Below are positions 9,314 to 19,227 of a DNA stretch of 64,000 nt, in pieces (the stretch's first letter is position 1; each line of letters starts with the position of its first letter). Origin of the DNA: Herminiimonas contaminans (lineage in GTDB: Bacteria > Pseudomonadota > Gammaproteobacteria > Burkholderiales > Burkholderiaceae_D); assembly GCF_015645465.1 (NCBI RefSeq), contig NZ_JADOEL010000005.1:140378-204377 (forward strand). The letters are read 5' to 3'. A program made the position numbers and the translations under genes. The notes beneath the pieces were generated by a model. That model ran no database searches. It was not told the DNA's origin and saw only the letters and a program-made list of their open reading frames with translations.

Positions 9314-10033
9314 ATGACTGAAACGAAAAAAGCGTACGGCAAAGTCTATCTGATCGGTGCCGGGCCCGGTGCCGTCGATCTGATCACCGTACGCGGTGCG
9401 CGCATCCTGGCGCAAGCCGATGTCGTGCTGCACGACGCACTGGTCACACCAGAAATGCTGGAGCTGTGTCCGCAGGCAGAGAAAATCTCTGTCGGCAAAC
9501 GCAGCGGCCAGCGCTCTACCGCGCAACTCGCGATCAATCAACTGCTGGTCGATTGCGCTGCCAAATACAAACTGGTGGTACGCCTGAAAGGCGGCGATCC
9601 GATGTTGTTCGGACGCGCCGATGAAGAACTGCATGCGCTCGAAGCGCACGGCATAGAAATCGAAATCATACCGGGCATCACCACCGCTTTCGCTGCTGCC
9701 GCAGCGGCCCAGCTACCGCTGACCAAACGCGGCATCGCACGCAGCATTGCCTTTTTTACTTCCGCCACAGCACCGAATCAACCGGACCAGCTCACACTGC
9801 CGGATTGCGACACGCTGATCCAGTACATGGGCGGCCGTGAAGCCATGGTCACCGCACAAAAACTATTGGAACAAGGTCGATCCCCCGACCTGCCCGTCGT
9901 CATCGTGGAAAACTGCAGTCTGGCGAATCAAAAGATAGTGCGCATGAACTTGCGCGAACTGGAACGCGGTTTGCTGGATACGCAGGGACCGGTGCTGGTG
10001 ATGATAGGTGCAGCGCTCGCCGCACGTGATTGA
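9314..10033 (+). CDS. cobA: uroporphyrinogen-III C-methyltransferase (SUMT)
   Basis: The 239-residue enzyme has the SAM-binding GAGPG loop at residues 15-19, the RLKGGDP motif, and the EIIPGITTAFAAAA segment of the tetrapyrrole methylase family. It makes precorrin-2, the first step towards siroheme. It is the SUMT domain only: the dehydrogenase/chelatase part of E. coli CysG is absent, so precorrin-2 oxidation must be encoded elsewhere and chelation may be done by the convergent gene at 10040-10411. It closes the cys operon, 26 bp after cysN. Confidence 0.92.
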   Translation: MTETKKAYGKVYLIGAGPGAVDLITVRGARILAQADVVLHDALVTPEMLELCPQAEKISVGKRSGQRSTAQLAINQLLVDCAAKYKLVVRLKGGDPMLFGRADEELHALEAHGIEIEIIPGITTAFAAAAAAQLPLTKRGIARSIAFFTSATAPNQPDQLTLPDCDTLIQYMGGREAMVTAQKLLEQGRSPDLPVVIVENCSLANQKIVRMNLRELERGLLDTQGPVLVMIGAALAARD

Positions 10034-10039
10034 GTAGAG

Positions 10040-10411
10040 TCAACCCAACGTGGCCACGCAATAACTGGCCATCGCCTTCAGTACCTGTTCATTTTCCCCG
10101 ACTGCTTCAACGATCTTGAAACTGACGGCAGGATGTTGTTGCTTCAATTCGTCTACGATGCGCGGCAAATCCGCCCGCACATGACCGCCCTGCCCAAGGA
10201 AGACCGGGACGACCGTCACATCTGTCACGCCAGCCTGTACCAACTCAGCAGTCAGCTCAGGTAAACGCGGCGTCATCAATTCCAGGAAAGCCAGCTTTAC
10301 CACTGACTCGGGCGATTGCGCCTGCACCAGCGCCTGCAAGCGCTGGAACGGTTCGGCCCAGCGCGGATCGCGCGCACCATGCGCAAACAGGATCAGCGCA
10401 CGCGTCTTCAT
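10040..10411 (-). CDS. CbiX/SirB-type sirohydrochlorin chelatase, short form
   Basis: A 123-residue single-domain class II chelatase with the N-terminal LILFAHGARDPRW signature, whose His binds the metal, and the VVPVFLGQGGHVRADLP segment with the second conserved His. Short CbiX proteins insert cobalt or iron into sirohydrochlorin. Being convergent with cobA at the end of the sulfate operon, an iron (siroheme) role is likely. Its ATG lies at the end of lptG on the same strand with a 1-bp overlap, so it may be transcribed with lptFG. Confidence 0.88.
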   Translation of the reverse strand: MKTRALILFAHGARDPRWAEPFQRLQALVQAQSPESVVKLAFLELMTPRLPELTAELVQAGVTDVTVVPVFLGQGGHVRADLPRIVDELKQQHPAVSFKIVEAVGENEQVLKAMASYCVATLG

Positions 10412-11559
10412 CAGTGACGCTCAACCCACAGCAAGGCACCCACTGCCACCGTCAGGAATAACAAACTCGGCAGGATGGCCGTCGCAAATGGCGGCCAGGT
10501 ATTGAGCAAACCCAGATGCGAGAACAGGCTGTTAATCAACTGGAAGCTGACACCTATCATGATGCCGGTAAAAATCTTCAGGCTGACGCCACCGGAGCGG
10601 AAATGCAGATAAGCAAACGGCAAGGCCAGCGCCATCATGACGAACACGGCGAATGGATAAACGATTTTCTTCCACAACGCGATTTCATAACGCACGGTAT
10701 CGCGATTGTTTTCCGACAGGTATTGCGTGTAATTCACCAGTGCGATGGCGGACATGGTGGCCGGATCGGTAAAGCCTACCGACAGGATCTCCGGTGTCAT
10801 TTCGGACACCAGCGATTTGCTGGCAAACTTGCTGGTCGAAATCGCGGTGGTGATATCGGTTGCGGTGACCGCACCCTGTAATTTGGTTTCGCCGAATGCT
10901 GCTTCGGTACCGTCATGCAAAGTCCAGGTATTGCCACCGGCGTAATCTGCCGAGCCTGCCGTGATCAATGCGGTCAGGTGGAAATTGCGATTGAACTCGT
11001 AAATCTTCAGGTTCACCAGCTTGCCATCGGACTTCAGTTCACGCACGTTGACGAAACGCGAGCCTACGACTTCACCGTCCTGGCCATTGGTACGAATCAC
11101 ATCCTTGGTCCACAGGCCGGAACGGAATTCCTGCGCCAGCGCACCGCCCTGGCTGGTGACGCGTATCTTCTCCGCCATATTCGACGTGATAGGCACGACA
11201 AATTCACCGAACACAAAGGTAATCAGTGCGAACACCACGCCGATCTTGAACAGAATCATGCCCACCATCGCAGTCGACATGCTGGATGCGCGCATGATGG
11301 TGAATTCCGACCGTGCCGCGAATTGCGACAGCGCCCAGATCGTACCGATCAGGGCAGCAATCGGCATCAGCTCATACACATAGCCTGGCATTTCCATCAC
11401 GACGTACAGGAAAGCATGCTGGATCTTGTAGCCGCCATGACCGACCGACTTCAGCTCGCCGACCATATCGAAGAAGGCAAACAAGGCGAGGAAGGCGATC
11501 AGCACGAACAGGACTGAACGGCCGATTTCCAGTGAAAAATATTTTTGCAGGATCTTCAT
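10411..11559 (-). CDS. lptG: LPS export ABC transporter permease LptG
   Basis: A 382-residue inner-membrane protein beginning MKILQKYFSLEIGRSVLFV, with paired membrane helices at each end and a periplasmic beta-jellyroll domain between, as in LptG. With LptF and LptB it extracts lipopolysaccharide from the inner membrane. The start at 11559 overlaps the lptF stop by 4 bp (ATGA). A start seven codons earlier is possible but would extend into lptF without a ribosome site. Confidence 0.93.
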   Translation of the reverse strand: MKILQKYFSLEIGRSVLFVLIAFLALFAFFDMVGELKSVGHGGYKIQHAFLYVVMEMPGYVYELMPIAALIGTIWALSQFAARSEFTIMRASSMSTAMVGMILFKIGVVFALITFVFGEFVVPITSNMAEKIRVTSQGGALAQEFRSGLWTKDVIRTNGQDGEVVGSRFVNVRELKSDGKLVNLKIYEFNRNFHLTALITAGSADYAGGNTWTLHDGTEAAFGETKLQGAVTATDITTAISTSKFASKSLVSEMTPEILSVGFTDPATMSAIALVNYTQYLSENNRDTVRYEIALWKKIVYPFAVFVMMALALPFAYLHFRSGGVSLKIFTGIMIGVSFQLINSLFSHLGLLNTWPPFATAILPSLLFLTVAVGALLWVERH

Positions 11560-12683
11560 GCCGCCTTCCGTCCCAGGCAAGTGCGCTTGAGCGCCGACCA
11601 GGCCACCAATGGGTGATAACGGCTATTCACTTTCAGGCGCCACGCAAAAAAAACTGCGAGCACGATCAGCGCCACCAGATGCACCGGCCACCAGGCCAGC
11701 AACAGGGTCGAACGGTTTTGCACCACGGTCGCCTGTGCGTAACTCAGCATATTGCTATAGAAGACAAACAGGAACAGCGCGATCAGCAAGTTGGCCGAAC
11801 GGCCACCACGCGGATTGACGAAGCCGAGCGGGATCGCCAGCAGCATCAGCAGGATGCCCATCAAAGGCAGCGAGATACGCCATAACAATTCGCCGTCGTT
11901 GAAGTTATTCCGCTGGCTCAGGAGCTCACGGGTCGAAGTCGCACGCGCCGAGGTATCGCCAACCAGCGCTTTCGATTGGCTGGCAACCAGCACGCCGTAA
12001 CGATCAAACTCCATCAACTCAAAATCGGATTGGGTCGGCACACCGTCATAGCGGCGTCCCTGATGCATGACGAGGAATTTATCGCCAGATGGATCTATCT
12101 CTACCGTGCCCTCTTTCGCCACCACCACGCTGGTCTTGCCGTTGCGCATGCTGCTGACGAAAATATTCTTCACCTTGGTCGAATCACCGGACACACCTTC
12201 AACGAAGAAGACGCGGTCGGACGACGAAGACTCCTGGAATTTACCCGGCGAGACGCGGGCGATATCTTCACGGTTCGCATAGCGCTCTTTATATACAGCG
12301 CTTTGCTGATTGGACCAGGGCGTCAGGAAAAAGCTGAGTACTGCCGTAAGTGTCACGATAGGCAGGCCAAACATCAGGACCGGCCGTATCCATTTGGCCA
12401 AGCTGAGGCCGGACGCGAACCAGACCACCATCTCGGAATCCTGGTAACTACGCGTTACCACCAGCAACACGGCGACAAAGCCGGTCAGGTTCAACAGGAT
12501 GGGCAGGTAATTGAGTGCGGAAAAACCGAGCAACGCGACCACATCAGCGGACGCGATCTTGCCACCCGCAGCCTGCCCCAGAATACGAATCAAGGTGACC
12601 GTGATCGTAATAGTAAAAAGGGTAGTGAAGACGGCGCCAGCGGTACTTAGCAAATCGCGTCGGAGCGCGCGCTGAAAAATCAT
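11556..12683 (-). CDS. lptF: LPS export ABC transporter permease LptF
   Basis: A 375-residue permease starting MIFQRALRRDLL, the usual LptF N-terminus, followed by a hydrophobic pair and a central periplasmic domain (SPGKFQESSSSDRVFFVEG). The ATG at 12683 is preferred to an upstream in-frame TTG at 12710 because family members start here. It is divergent from pepA with only 39 bp between start codons, so the two promoters must be interleaved. Confidence 0.92.
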   Translation of the reverse strand: MIFQRALRRDLLSTAGAVFTTLFTITITVTLIRILGQAAGGKIASADVVALLGFSALNYLPILLNLTGFVAVLLVVTRSYQDSEMVVWFASGLSLAKWIRPVLMFGLPIVTLTAVLSFFLTPWSNQQSAVYKERYANREDIARVSPGKFQESSSSDRVFFVEGVSGDSTKVKNIFVSSMRNGKTSVVVAKEGTVEIDPSGDKFLVMHQGRRYDGVPTQSDFELMEFDRYGVLVASQSKALVGDTSARATSTRELLSQRNNFNDGELLWRISLPLMGILLMLLAIPLGFVNPRGGRSANLLIALFLFVFYSNMLSYAQATVVQNRSTLLLAWWPVHLVALIVLAVFFAWRLKVNSRYHPLVAWSALKRTCLGRKAA

Positions 12684-12722
12684 TGGGAGGCTATAATCGT
12701 GAATCGACAAGGAGAGTAACGC

Positions 12723-14234
12723 ATGGACTTTAGCATAAAACCATTGGACGCAAAAAGCACTATCGGCGCTATCAAGACGGGCTGTATCGCAGTTGCCGTA
12801 TTTGAAGATAAGAAACTGTCATCGGCAGCACAGGCACTGGATCGCAAGGGCGAAATCAGCGCTGCGCTCAAGTCCGGCGACATTACCGGCAAGGCTGGCT
12901 CCAGCCTGCTGCTGCGCGGCCTGAACGGCGGCGTTGCTGAACGCGTATTGCTGGTCGGCCTCGGCAAGCAGGACGCGGTGTCTGAAAAGGATTTCAACGC
13001 TGCGGCCCAGGCCGTAGTGCGTGCATTTACTACCCTCGGCAGCACCGAAGCTGTCATTGCCCTGCCATTTGACGCCGTCACCGGCCGCGACAGCGCATGG
13101 TCTATCCGCAGCACCATCCTCAGCGCACGCGAAGCGGCTTACCGTTTCGACAGCCTGAAAAGCAAGAAAGACCCGGCACCCAACGGCGTCAAGAAAATCG
13201 CCTTTGCCGTGCCGTCGGCAGCAGTCAACAGCGCCAAGGAAGCGATTACCCAGGCAGTAGCCGTGGCCAACGGTATGGAGCTGACCAAGGACCTGGGCAA
13301 CTTCCCGGCCAATGTCTGCACCCCGACCTACCTGGCCAATACCGCCAAGAAAATGGCGAAAGAATTCAAGCTGGACGTCGAAGTGCTGGACCGCAAGCAA
13401 TTGCAGGCACTCAAAATGGGCAGCTTCCTGTCCGTCACCAACGGCAGCGTCGAACCACCTAAATTCATCGTCCTCAAGCACAACGGCGGCAAAGCCAAGG
13501 ATGCGCCTGTCGTGCTGGTCGGCAAAGGCATCACCTTTGATTCCGGCGGCATCTCGCTGAAACCGGGCGCAGCCATGGATGAAATGAAATACGACATGGG
13601 TGGCGCGGCTTCCGTGCTCGGTACCATGCGCGCGATTGCCGAGCTCAAACTCAAGCTCAACGTCATCGTCGTCATCCCGACCTGCGAAAACATGCCGTCC
13701 GGCAGCGCGACCAAACCAGGTGACATCGTCACCTCCATGTCCGGCCAGACCATCGAAATCCTGAACACGGATGCCGAAGGCCGCCTGGTATTGTGCGACG
13801 CGCTGACCTATGTCGAACGCTTCAAACCGGCAGCTGTAGTCGACGTGGCAACCCTGACCGGTGCCTGTATCGTCGCGCTCGGTCATCACAACTCCGGCTT
13901 GTTCACCCGCAATGACGATGCGCACGACGCGCTGGCCAACGAATTGCTCACAGCCGGTAAAGTTGCAGGCGACACCGCATGGCGCTTGCCTATCGAAGAC
14001 AGCTATCAGGAGCAACTGAAGTCGAATTTTGCCGACATGGCGAATATCGGCGGCCCGGCAGCTGGCTCAGTCACCGCAGCCTGCTTCCTCGAGCGCTACA
14101 CCAAGAAATACACCTGGGCGCATCTGGACATCGCGGGTACCGCATGGAAAAGCGGCGCAGCCAAGGGTTCAACCGGACGTCCGGTGCCCCTGCTGACCAC
14201 CTTCCTGATTAACCGCGCGCAAGCCGCCAAATAA
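12723..14234 (+). CDS. pepA: leucyl aminopeptidase (cytosol aminopeptidase, M17)
   Basis: The 503-residue protein has the M17 catalytic domain: [10 protein letters not shown] with metal-binding Lys268 and the Asp of FDSGG, and the signature NTDAEGRL at residues 348-355 with a metal-binding Asp and Glu. It releases N-terminal residues from peptides in the cytoplasm; E. coli PepA also binds DNA at cer-type sites. GGAG stands 7-8 bp before the ATG, and a TATAAT lies at 12692-12697. Confidence 0.95.
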   Translation: MDFSIKPLDAKSTIGAIKTGCIAVAVFEDKKLSSAAQALDRKGEISAALKSGDITGKAGSSLLLRGLNGGVAERVLLVGLGKQDAVSEKDFNAAAQAVVRAFTTLGSTEAVIALPFDAVTGRDSAWSIRSTILSAREAAYRFDSLKSKKDPAPNGVKKIAFAVPSAAVNSAKEAITQAVAVANGMELTKDLGNFPANVCTPTYLANTAKKMAKEFKLDVEVLDRKQLQALKMGSFLSVTNGSVEPPKFIVLKHNGGKAKDAPVVLVGKGITFDSGGISLKPGAAMDEMKYDMGGAASVLGTMRAIAELKLKLNVIVVIPTCENMPSGSATKPGDIVTSMSGQTIEILNTDAEGRLVLCDALTYVERFKPAAVVDVATLTGACIVALGHHNSGLFTRNDDAHDALANELLTAGKVAGDTAWRLPIEDSYQEQLKSNFADMANIGGPAAGSVTAACFLERYTKKYTWAHLDIAGTAWKSGAAKGSTGRPVPLLTTFLINRAQAAK

Positions 14235-14254
14235 GGTAGCCCCAGGCAGAACCA

Positions 14255-14292
14255 TGCGCATCTGGCCGCAAGGCTGGATGCGCAGTTTTATT
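14255..14292 (+). terminator. rho-independent terminator after pepA
   Basis: TGCGCATC and GATGCGCA pair over a GGCC-GCAA-GGCT inner hairpin, followed by GTTTTATT. Confidence 0.7.
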
Positions 14293-14354
14293 CAGCATCC
14301 GGTACTACTGCTTATCCCATCATAAGCACGCACTCTTTCCATAAAGGAAATCCC

Positions 14355-15101
14355 ATGATCGTTCTGGTCACAGGTGCAACTTCAGGCTTCGGCGCTGAAA
14401 TGGCACGCAAATTTGCACAACATGGTCACAAAGTAATCGCTACCGGGCGCCGCCAGGATCGCTTGGATGAGCTCGCCGCAGAAATCGGCGCGTCGGTACT
14501 GACCGTTCCCATGGACGTCACCGACAAGGCATCCATCGCCGCAGCATTGGCCAGCCTGCCGCCGGAATGGCAAGAAATTGATGTCCTGATCAATAACGCC
14601 GGTCTCGCGCTCGGCGTCGCTCCGGCACAATCCGCCTCGCTGGAACAATGGGAAACCATGATAGAGACCAACTGCAAGGGTCTGGTCACCGTCACCCGCC
14701 TGTTGCTGCCGGAAATGCTCAAGCGCAATCGCGGCACCATCATCAACATCAGTTCCAGCGCTGGCGCTTATGCCTATCCGGGGGCCAACGTCTATGGTGC
14801 CAGCAAAGCCTTCGTCGACCAATTCACCCGCAACCTGCGTGCCGACCTGGTCGGAACCGGCGTCCGGGCGTCGAATATCGCACCGGGTCTGGCTGGCGGC
14901 ACTGAATTCTCGAATGTAAGGCTGAAAGATGATGCCGCTGCGGCCAAGGTATATGAAGGTACGGTGCCACTGAGCCCGGCCGATATTGCCGAAACTGCAT
15001 ACTGGATCGCGACCCTGCCCGCCCACGTCAACATCAACCACATCGAATTGATGCCGACTTGCCAGGGTTTCGGACCGCTGTTCATCAAGCGCAATACCTG
15101 A
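14355..15101 (+). CDS. short-chain dehydrogenase/reductase, YdfG-like
   Basis: A 248-residue classical SDR: TGATSGFG cofactor loop at residues 6-13, NNAGLALG near residue 84, SSSAGAYAYPG with the catalytic Ser, and YGASK with Tyr147 and Lys151. Arg residues after strand 2 (ATGRRQDR) suggest NADP(H). The overall pattern, including the IELMPTCQ segment near the end, matches E. coli YdfG, which oxidises serine and 3-hydroxy acids. It is a single gene between two hairpins. Confidence 0.88.
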   Translation: MIVLVTGATSGFGAEMARKFAQHGHKVIATGRRQDRLDELAAEIGASVLTVPMDVTDKASIAAALASLPPEWQEIDVLINNAGLALGVAPAQSASLEQWETMIETNCKGLVTVTRLLLPEMLKRNRGTIINISSSAGAYAYPGANVYGASKAFVDQFTRNLRADLVGTGVRASNIAPGLAGGTEFSNVRLKDDAAAAKVYEGTVPLSPADIAETAYWIATLPAHVNINHIELMPTCQGFGPLFIKRNT

Positions 15102-15123
15102 AGCGACCCCTAAAAGCACCGGA

Positions 15124-15158
15124 TTTTGGCTGCAAGCAGGCGCTATCTGCAGCCAAAA
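15124..15158. terminator. inverted repeat, likely terminator of the SDR gene
   Basis: TTTTGGCTGC and GCAGCCAAAA form a perfect 10-bp stem with T and A flanks, 23 bp after the SDR stop. It could work on either strand. Confidence 0.6.
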
Positions 15159-15287
15159 CTGTAAATTCAGGTAACAAGCTTGTAATGCTGATTAAATATC
15201 ATCGATAATCGAACATTGATTTGCAGTATTCATCAGCACACTACAGGACACTGCTGCAGCACTGTCCAGCCAGGGTAAATATCCAAG

Positions 15288-15722
15288 ATGTTGTTAAATT
15301 TTACGTGGACCGTACGCGTCTACTATGAAGATACCGATGCCGGTGGCGTCGTCTTCTACGCCAACTACCTGAAATTCTTTGAGCGCGCGCGCACCGAATG
15401 GCTGCGCAGCGCCGGTATCAACCAGCAATTGATGACCGAAACGCATGGCGTCATGTTCGTCGTCAAAAGCACCGCAGTGGACTATCACGCACCAGCCAAA
15501 CTCGATAATGAACTGAAATTAACGGTCGTAGTCGAAAGGATGGGCCGCGCTTCGGTGCAGTTCATACAGGAAGCGTGGCGTATCAACGGCGAGCATAAAG
15601 AATTGCTGGCGACCGGACGCATCAAAGTCGGTTGCGTCGATACACAGAACTTCAAACCCAGCCAGATTCCCAGCCAGGTAATGGATAGCATTAAAACCCT
15701 GGAACCACGCGCGGCAGATTAA
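15288..15722 (+). CDS. ybgC: Tol-Pal-associated acyl-CoA thioesterase YbgC
   Basis: A 144-residue hot-dog fold thioesterase with the 4HBT signature YYEDTDAGGVVFYANY, in which Asp17 is the likely catalytic residue. YbgC proteins hydrolyse acyl-CoA and associate with phospholipid metabolism at the membrane. It heads the tol-pal cluster, 124 bp before tolQ, as in many proteobacteria. Confidence 0.93.
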   Translation: MLLNFTWTVRVYYEDTDAGGVVFYANYLKFFERARTEWLRSAGINQQLMTETHGVMFVVKSTAVDYHAPAKLDNELKLTVVVERMGRASVQFIQEAWRINGEHKELLATGRIKVGCVDTQNFKPSQIPSQVMDSIKTLEPRAAD

Positions 15723-15846
15723 GCGGTAAAACATCTGCCCGCAAGGCGCTCCAGACATAAATACATAAGGCAAATGCAAGGCAAAACCGCACCGCCTCAA
15801 GCAAGATACGCATACAATTGACCAAATTCGACTAAATCACACTTCC

Positions 15847-16539
15847 ATGACCGTCACCCAAGACCTTTCCTTCGTCCACCTCATCACCAACGCTTCGGTT
15901 CTTGTACAACTCGTCATGGCGCTTTTGCTGGCCGTGTCGGTCATGAGCTGGACTTATATCTTCCGCAAAATGTTCGCGATCAAAAACGCGCGTTTGCAAA
16001 CAGAAGAATTCGAACGCGCCTTCTGGTCCGGTGGCGACCTCAACACCCTCTACCTCGAAGCCACGTCCAACCGTCGCAAAAACAATGGTTCGACCGGAGC
16101 ACTGGAACGCATCTTTGAAGCCGGCATGAGCGAATTCAACAAAGCCAAGGGTGCTAACGACGCTTTCCACATCAATGCCCGCCTCGACGGTGCACGTCGT
16201 GCCATGCGTGCTGCTTACCAGCGTGAAATGGATGCACTGGAATCTCACCTCGCCTTCCTGGCCTCGGTCGGTTCGGTGTCACCTTACGTCGGTTTGTTCG
16301 GTACTGTATGGGGCATCATGAATGCGTTCCGTGGCCTGGCCAACGTACAGCAAGCTACCCTAGCTGCAGTTGCACCAGGTATTGCCGAAGCACTGATCGC
16401 AACCGCAATCGGCCTGTTCGCTGCGATCCCGGCCGTGGTTGCTTACAACCGTTACTCGCACGATATCGATCGCCTGGCGATACGTTTCGAGAGCTTCGTT
16501 GAAGAATTCTCGAACATCCTGCAACGCCAGACCCGATAA
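15847..16539 (+). CDS. tolQ: TolQ, Tol-Pal proton channel subunit
   Basis: A 230-residue inner-membrane protein of the ExbB/MotA family: first helix near residues 16-36, then a cytoplasmic loop, then two helices around FLASVGSVSPYVGLFGTVWGIMNAF and the Ala-rich IAEALIATAIGLFAAIPAVVAYN. With TolR it uses the proton gradient to energise TolA during outer-membrane constriction. Eleven bp separate it from tolR. Confidence 0.95.
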   Translation: MTVTQDLSFVHLITNASVLVQLVMALLLAVSVMSWTYIFRKMFAIKNARLQTEEFERAFWSGGDLNTLYLEATSNRRKNNGSTGALERIFEAGMSEFNKAKGANDAFHINARLDGARRAMRAAYQREMDALESHLAFLASVGSVSPYVGLFGTVWGIMNAFRGLANVQQATLAAVAPGIAEALIATAIGLFAAIPAVVAYNRYSHDIDRLAIRFESFVEEFSNILQRQTR

Positions 16540-16550
16540 GGACGCCAGCG

Positions 16551-16991
16551 ATGTCATTCTCATCCGGTAGCATGCGCGGCGGCCGTTCCCGCAAGTTCAA
16601 ATCCGAAATCAACGTCGTGCCGTATATCGACGTCATGCTGGTATTGCTGGTGATCTTCATGGTGGCGGCACCGCTCACCAATCCTGGCGTCATCAATCTG
16701 CCGAACGCAGCTAAATCGACCTTGCCGCCGACCGAATACATACGCATAGACTTGCGTCCGGACACCTCAGCCACGCTGACTATCGCGGGCAGCAAAAGCG
16801 GCAAGGCAGCAACCGAGACTGCCGCCAATCGCGCTGCACTGGCGCAAAAACTGCAAGCCATACACGCTGATCGTCCGGAATTGCCAGTCATGATTTCGGC
16901 CGATAAAAACATCAAATACGACGAGGTGATACAAGCCATCTCGGAAGCCAAAAAACTTGGGATAGAGCGAGTTGGGCTGGCAACCAAGTGA
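16551..16991 (+). CDS. tolR: TolR, Tol-Pal energy-transducing subunit
   Basis: A 146-residue ExbD/TolR protein with one membrane helix; the motif INVVPYIDVMLVLLVIFMV includes the proton-carrying Asp near residue 24. The rest is a periplasmic domain. Order and spacing with tolQ and tolA are standard. Confidence 0.95.
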   Translation: MSFSSGSMRGGRSRKFKSEINVVPYIDVMLVLLVIFMVAAPLTNPGVINLPNAAKSTLPPTEYIRIDLRPDTSATLTIAGSKSGKAATETAANRAALAQKLQAIHADRPELPVMISADKNIKYDEVIQAISEAKKLGIERVGLATK

Positions 16992-17015
16992 AGCCAGTTT
17001 TATAACCGCAGTTTT

Positions 17016-17894
17016 ATGACAGATACCACCCCGTACACCGTACCGAAAGAACCAGGTCGCTGGCGCGCCATTACGCTGGCGGCAGCGGTGCATGCTGCGC
17101 TGCTGGTGTTTTTCTGGATAGGGATAGACTGGCAAAGCGAAACCCCGGTCGCAGTACAAGCCGAGATCTGGGACATGCAAGCAAAGGAAGCGGCACCGTT
17201 GCCGCCGGAACCGGAGCCTACGCCACAACCCAAACCTGAACCCAAGCCCATCATCAAGGAAACGCCTAAAGCGGAGCCGATAGAACCGCCTGCACCGAAA
17301 GTAGACATCGCGCTCGAACGCGAAAAGAAACGCAAAGAGCAGGAGCGCAAGGACAAACTGGCGCAGGAAGAAAAAGAGAAAAAGCTCAAGCAACAGGCTG
17401 AACAGGACAAACAGCAAAAGCTGGATAAGCAGGCCGCCGATAAAAAAGCCGCCGAGCAACAGCAAAAAGCTGACCTTGAGAAAAAACGCAAACAGGAAGC
17501 AGCCGATGCCGCCGTGCGCGACAAGATACGTGCCGACGAAATGCGTCGCCTGACTGGTGCCGTCGGCAGTGGCGGTACCGGCGAAGCAGCCAAATCGCAA
17601 GGCAGCGGCCGTGCGGATAGTGGCTATGCCGATAAAATTCGTGCCAAGATCCGTCAAAACACGACATTTATCGTACCTGACAACTTAAGCGGGAATCCTG
17701 CTGTCGAATTCGATGTCGAACTGCTGCCTGACGGCTCGCTGCGCGGTGAACCGCGTCTGCGCAAGTCATCAGGCGTCGGCGGTTTCGATGAAGCCGTCAA
17801 ACGCGCGATCGAACGTTCGCAACCTTTCCCACCCGATAAATCCGGCACCGTTCCGAGCCGCTTTATCGTCGTTCACAAACCGAAAGATCAGTAA
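17016..17894 (+). CDS. tolA: TolA, periplasm-spanning Tol protein
   Basis: A 292-residue protein with one N-terminal membrane helix (residues 19-36), a Pro-rich stretch, a long Lys/Glu/Ala/Gln-rich helical domain (about residues 95-190), and a C-terminal TonB/TolA-C-like domain ending in FIVVHKPKDQ. TolA links TolQR in the inner membrane with Pal and TolB. The helical domain is shorter than in E. coli TolA (421 residues), as is usual in betaproteobacteria. Confidence 0.93.
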   Translation: MTDTTPYTVPKEPGRWRAITLAAAVHAALLVFFWIGIDWQSETPVAVQAEIWDMQAKEAAPLPPEPEPTPQPKPEPKPIIKETPKAEPIEPPAPKVDIALEREKKRKEQERKDKLAQEEKEKKLKQQAEQDKQQKLDKQAADKKAAEQQQKADLEKKRKQEAADAAVRDKIRADEMRRLTGAVGSGGTGEAAKSQGSGRADSGYADKIRAKIRQNTTFIVPDNLSGNPAVEFDVELLPDGSLRGEPRLRKSSGVGGFDEAVKRAIERSQPFPPDKSGTVPSRFIVVHKPKDQ

Positions 17895-17897
17895 GCC

Positions 17898-19169
17898 ATG
17901 ATAAAGACGACTTTCTTACGCTCATTCGCGGTAATTGCCCTCTTCATTACCACCCTCGCCCATGCACAATTACGGGTGGAAATTGCAGGTGTCGGCGCCA
18001 ACCAGATTCCGGTCGCGATTGCAGCCTTCGGTGACGAAACGCTTGCTCCGCAGCAAATCAGCGCCATCATCAAGGCTGACCTGCAACGCAGCGGCTTCTT
18101 CAAAATCATCGATACCGGTGGCGTCCTGACCGAAAACTCGCAGCTCAACCTTGCCGACTGGAAATCCCGTGGCGCGGATGCGATCGTAGTCGGCAGCGTA
18201 TCGCGCCTGGCCGATGGTCGCTTTGAAGTGCGTTATCGTCTGTTCGACACCGTCAAAGGTACACAGCTGTCATCACTGGCGCTGGCCTCGCAACCACAAT
18301 TCCTGCGCGTCTCGGCACACAAAGTAGCTGACGACGTCTATGAAAAACTGACCGGCATCAAGGGCGCGTTCGCCACCCGCATTGCTTACGTCACCAAATC
18401 GGCCAAGGAATTCCGCCTCGAAATCGCTGACTCCGACGGTGAAGGCACTCAAGTCGCACTGCGCTCGAATGAACCTATCATCTCGCCTTCATGGTCGCCA
18501 GACGGCACCAAAGTTGCCTATGTTTCATTTGAAAACAAAAAACCTGTCGTCTACATCCAGGATCTGGTGAGCCGCAAACGTACCGTCGCCGCCAACTTCA
18601 AGGGTAGCAACTCGGCACCATCGTGGGCACCAGACGGCAATCGCCTGGCAGTCGCACTCTCGCGTGACGGCCTGACCCAGGTCTTCGTCGTCAACGCCGA
18701 CGGTACCGGCCTGCGCCGCCTGAGCAACTCGAACGGCATCGACACCGAGCCGCAATTCTCGGCTGACGGTCAAAGCATCTACTTCACCAGTGACCGCAGC
18801 GGCGGCCCGCAAATCTACAAAATGGGCGCAAATGGTGGTGAAGCGCGTCGCGTCACCTTCAGCGGCAGCTACAACATCAGCCCGCGTATTTCGCCAGATG
18901 GCAAATATTTGGCCTATATTTCGCGTCGCGAAGGCAAATTCCAACTATTTCTGCTGGATTTGACCAATGGTCAGGAACAACGCTTGTCGGATACCGTCAA
19001 AGACGAATCACCGAGCTTTTCGCCTAACGGTAAATATTTGATGTATGCAACCGAGTCCGGCCGTCGCGGCACCCTGGCAGTGGTTTCGGTTGATGGTCAG
19101 GTAAAACAGCGCCTGACCACGCAGGCAGGCGATATACGTGAGCCCACATGGGGCCCGTTTATGAAATAA
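17898..19169 (+). CDS. tolB: TolB, periplasmic beta-propeller of Tol-Pal
   Basis: A 423-residue protein with a cleavable signal peptide (about residues 1-23, cut after LAHA), an N-terminal mixed domain, and a six-bladed propeller marked by repeats of SWSPDGTKVAY type (SPSWSPDG, PSWAPDG, PQFSADG, PRISPDG, PSFSPNG). It binds Pal and TolA in the periplasm. It starts 3 bp after tolA. Confidence 0.95.
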   Translation: MIKTTFLRSFAVIALFITTLAHAQLRVEIAGVGANQIPVAIAAFGDETLAPQQISAIIKADLQRSGFFKIIDTGGVLTENSQLNLADWKSRGADAIVVGSVSRLADGRFEVRYRLFDTVKGTQLSSLALASQPQFLRVSAHKVADDVYEKLTGIKGAFATRIAYVTKSAKEFRLEIADSDGEGTQVALRSNEPIISPSWSPDGTKVAYVSFENKKPVVYIQDLVSRKRTVAANFKGSNSAPSWAPDGNRLAVALSRDGLTQVFVVNADGTGLRRLSNSNGIDTEPQFSADGQSIYFTSDRSGGPQIYKMGANGGEARRVTFSGSYNISPRISPDGKYLAYISRREGKFQLFLLDLTNGQEQRLSDTVKDESPSFSPNGKYLMYATESGRRGTLAVVSVDGQVKQRLTTQAGDIREPTWGPFMK

Positions 19170-19227
19170 TGCACACCATATCGATTTTTAACACCCAACG
19201 CTTAACTTACACAAACAGGGGAATAAC

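Noticed and set aside
12819..14015. A long open frame opposite pepA
   Set aside because: Antisense artefact of codon bias within a recognised gene.
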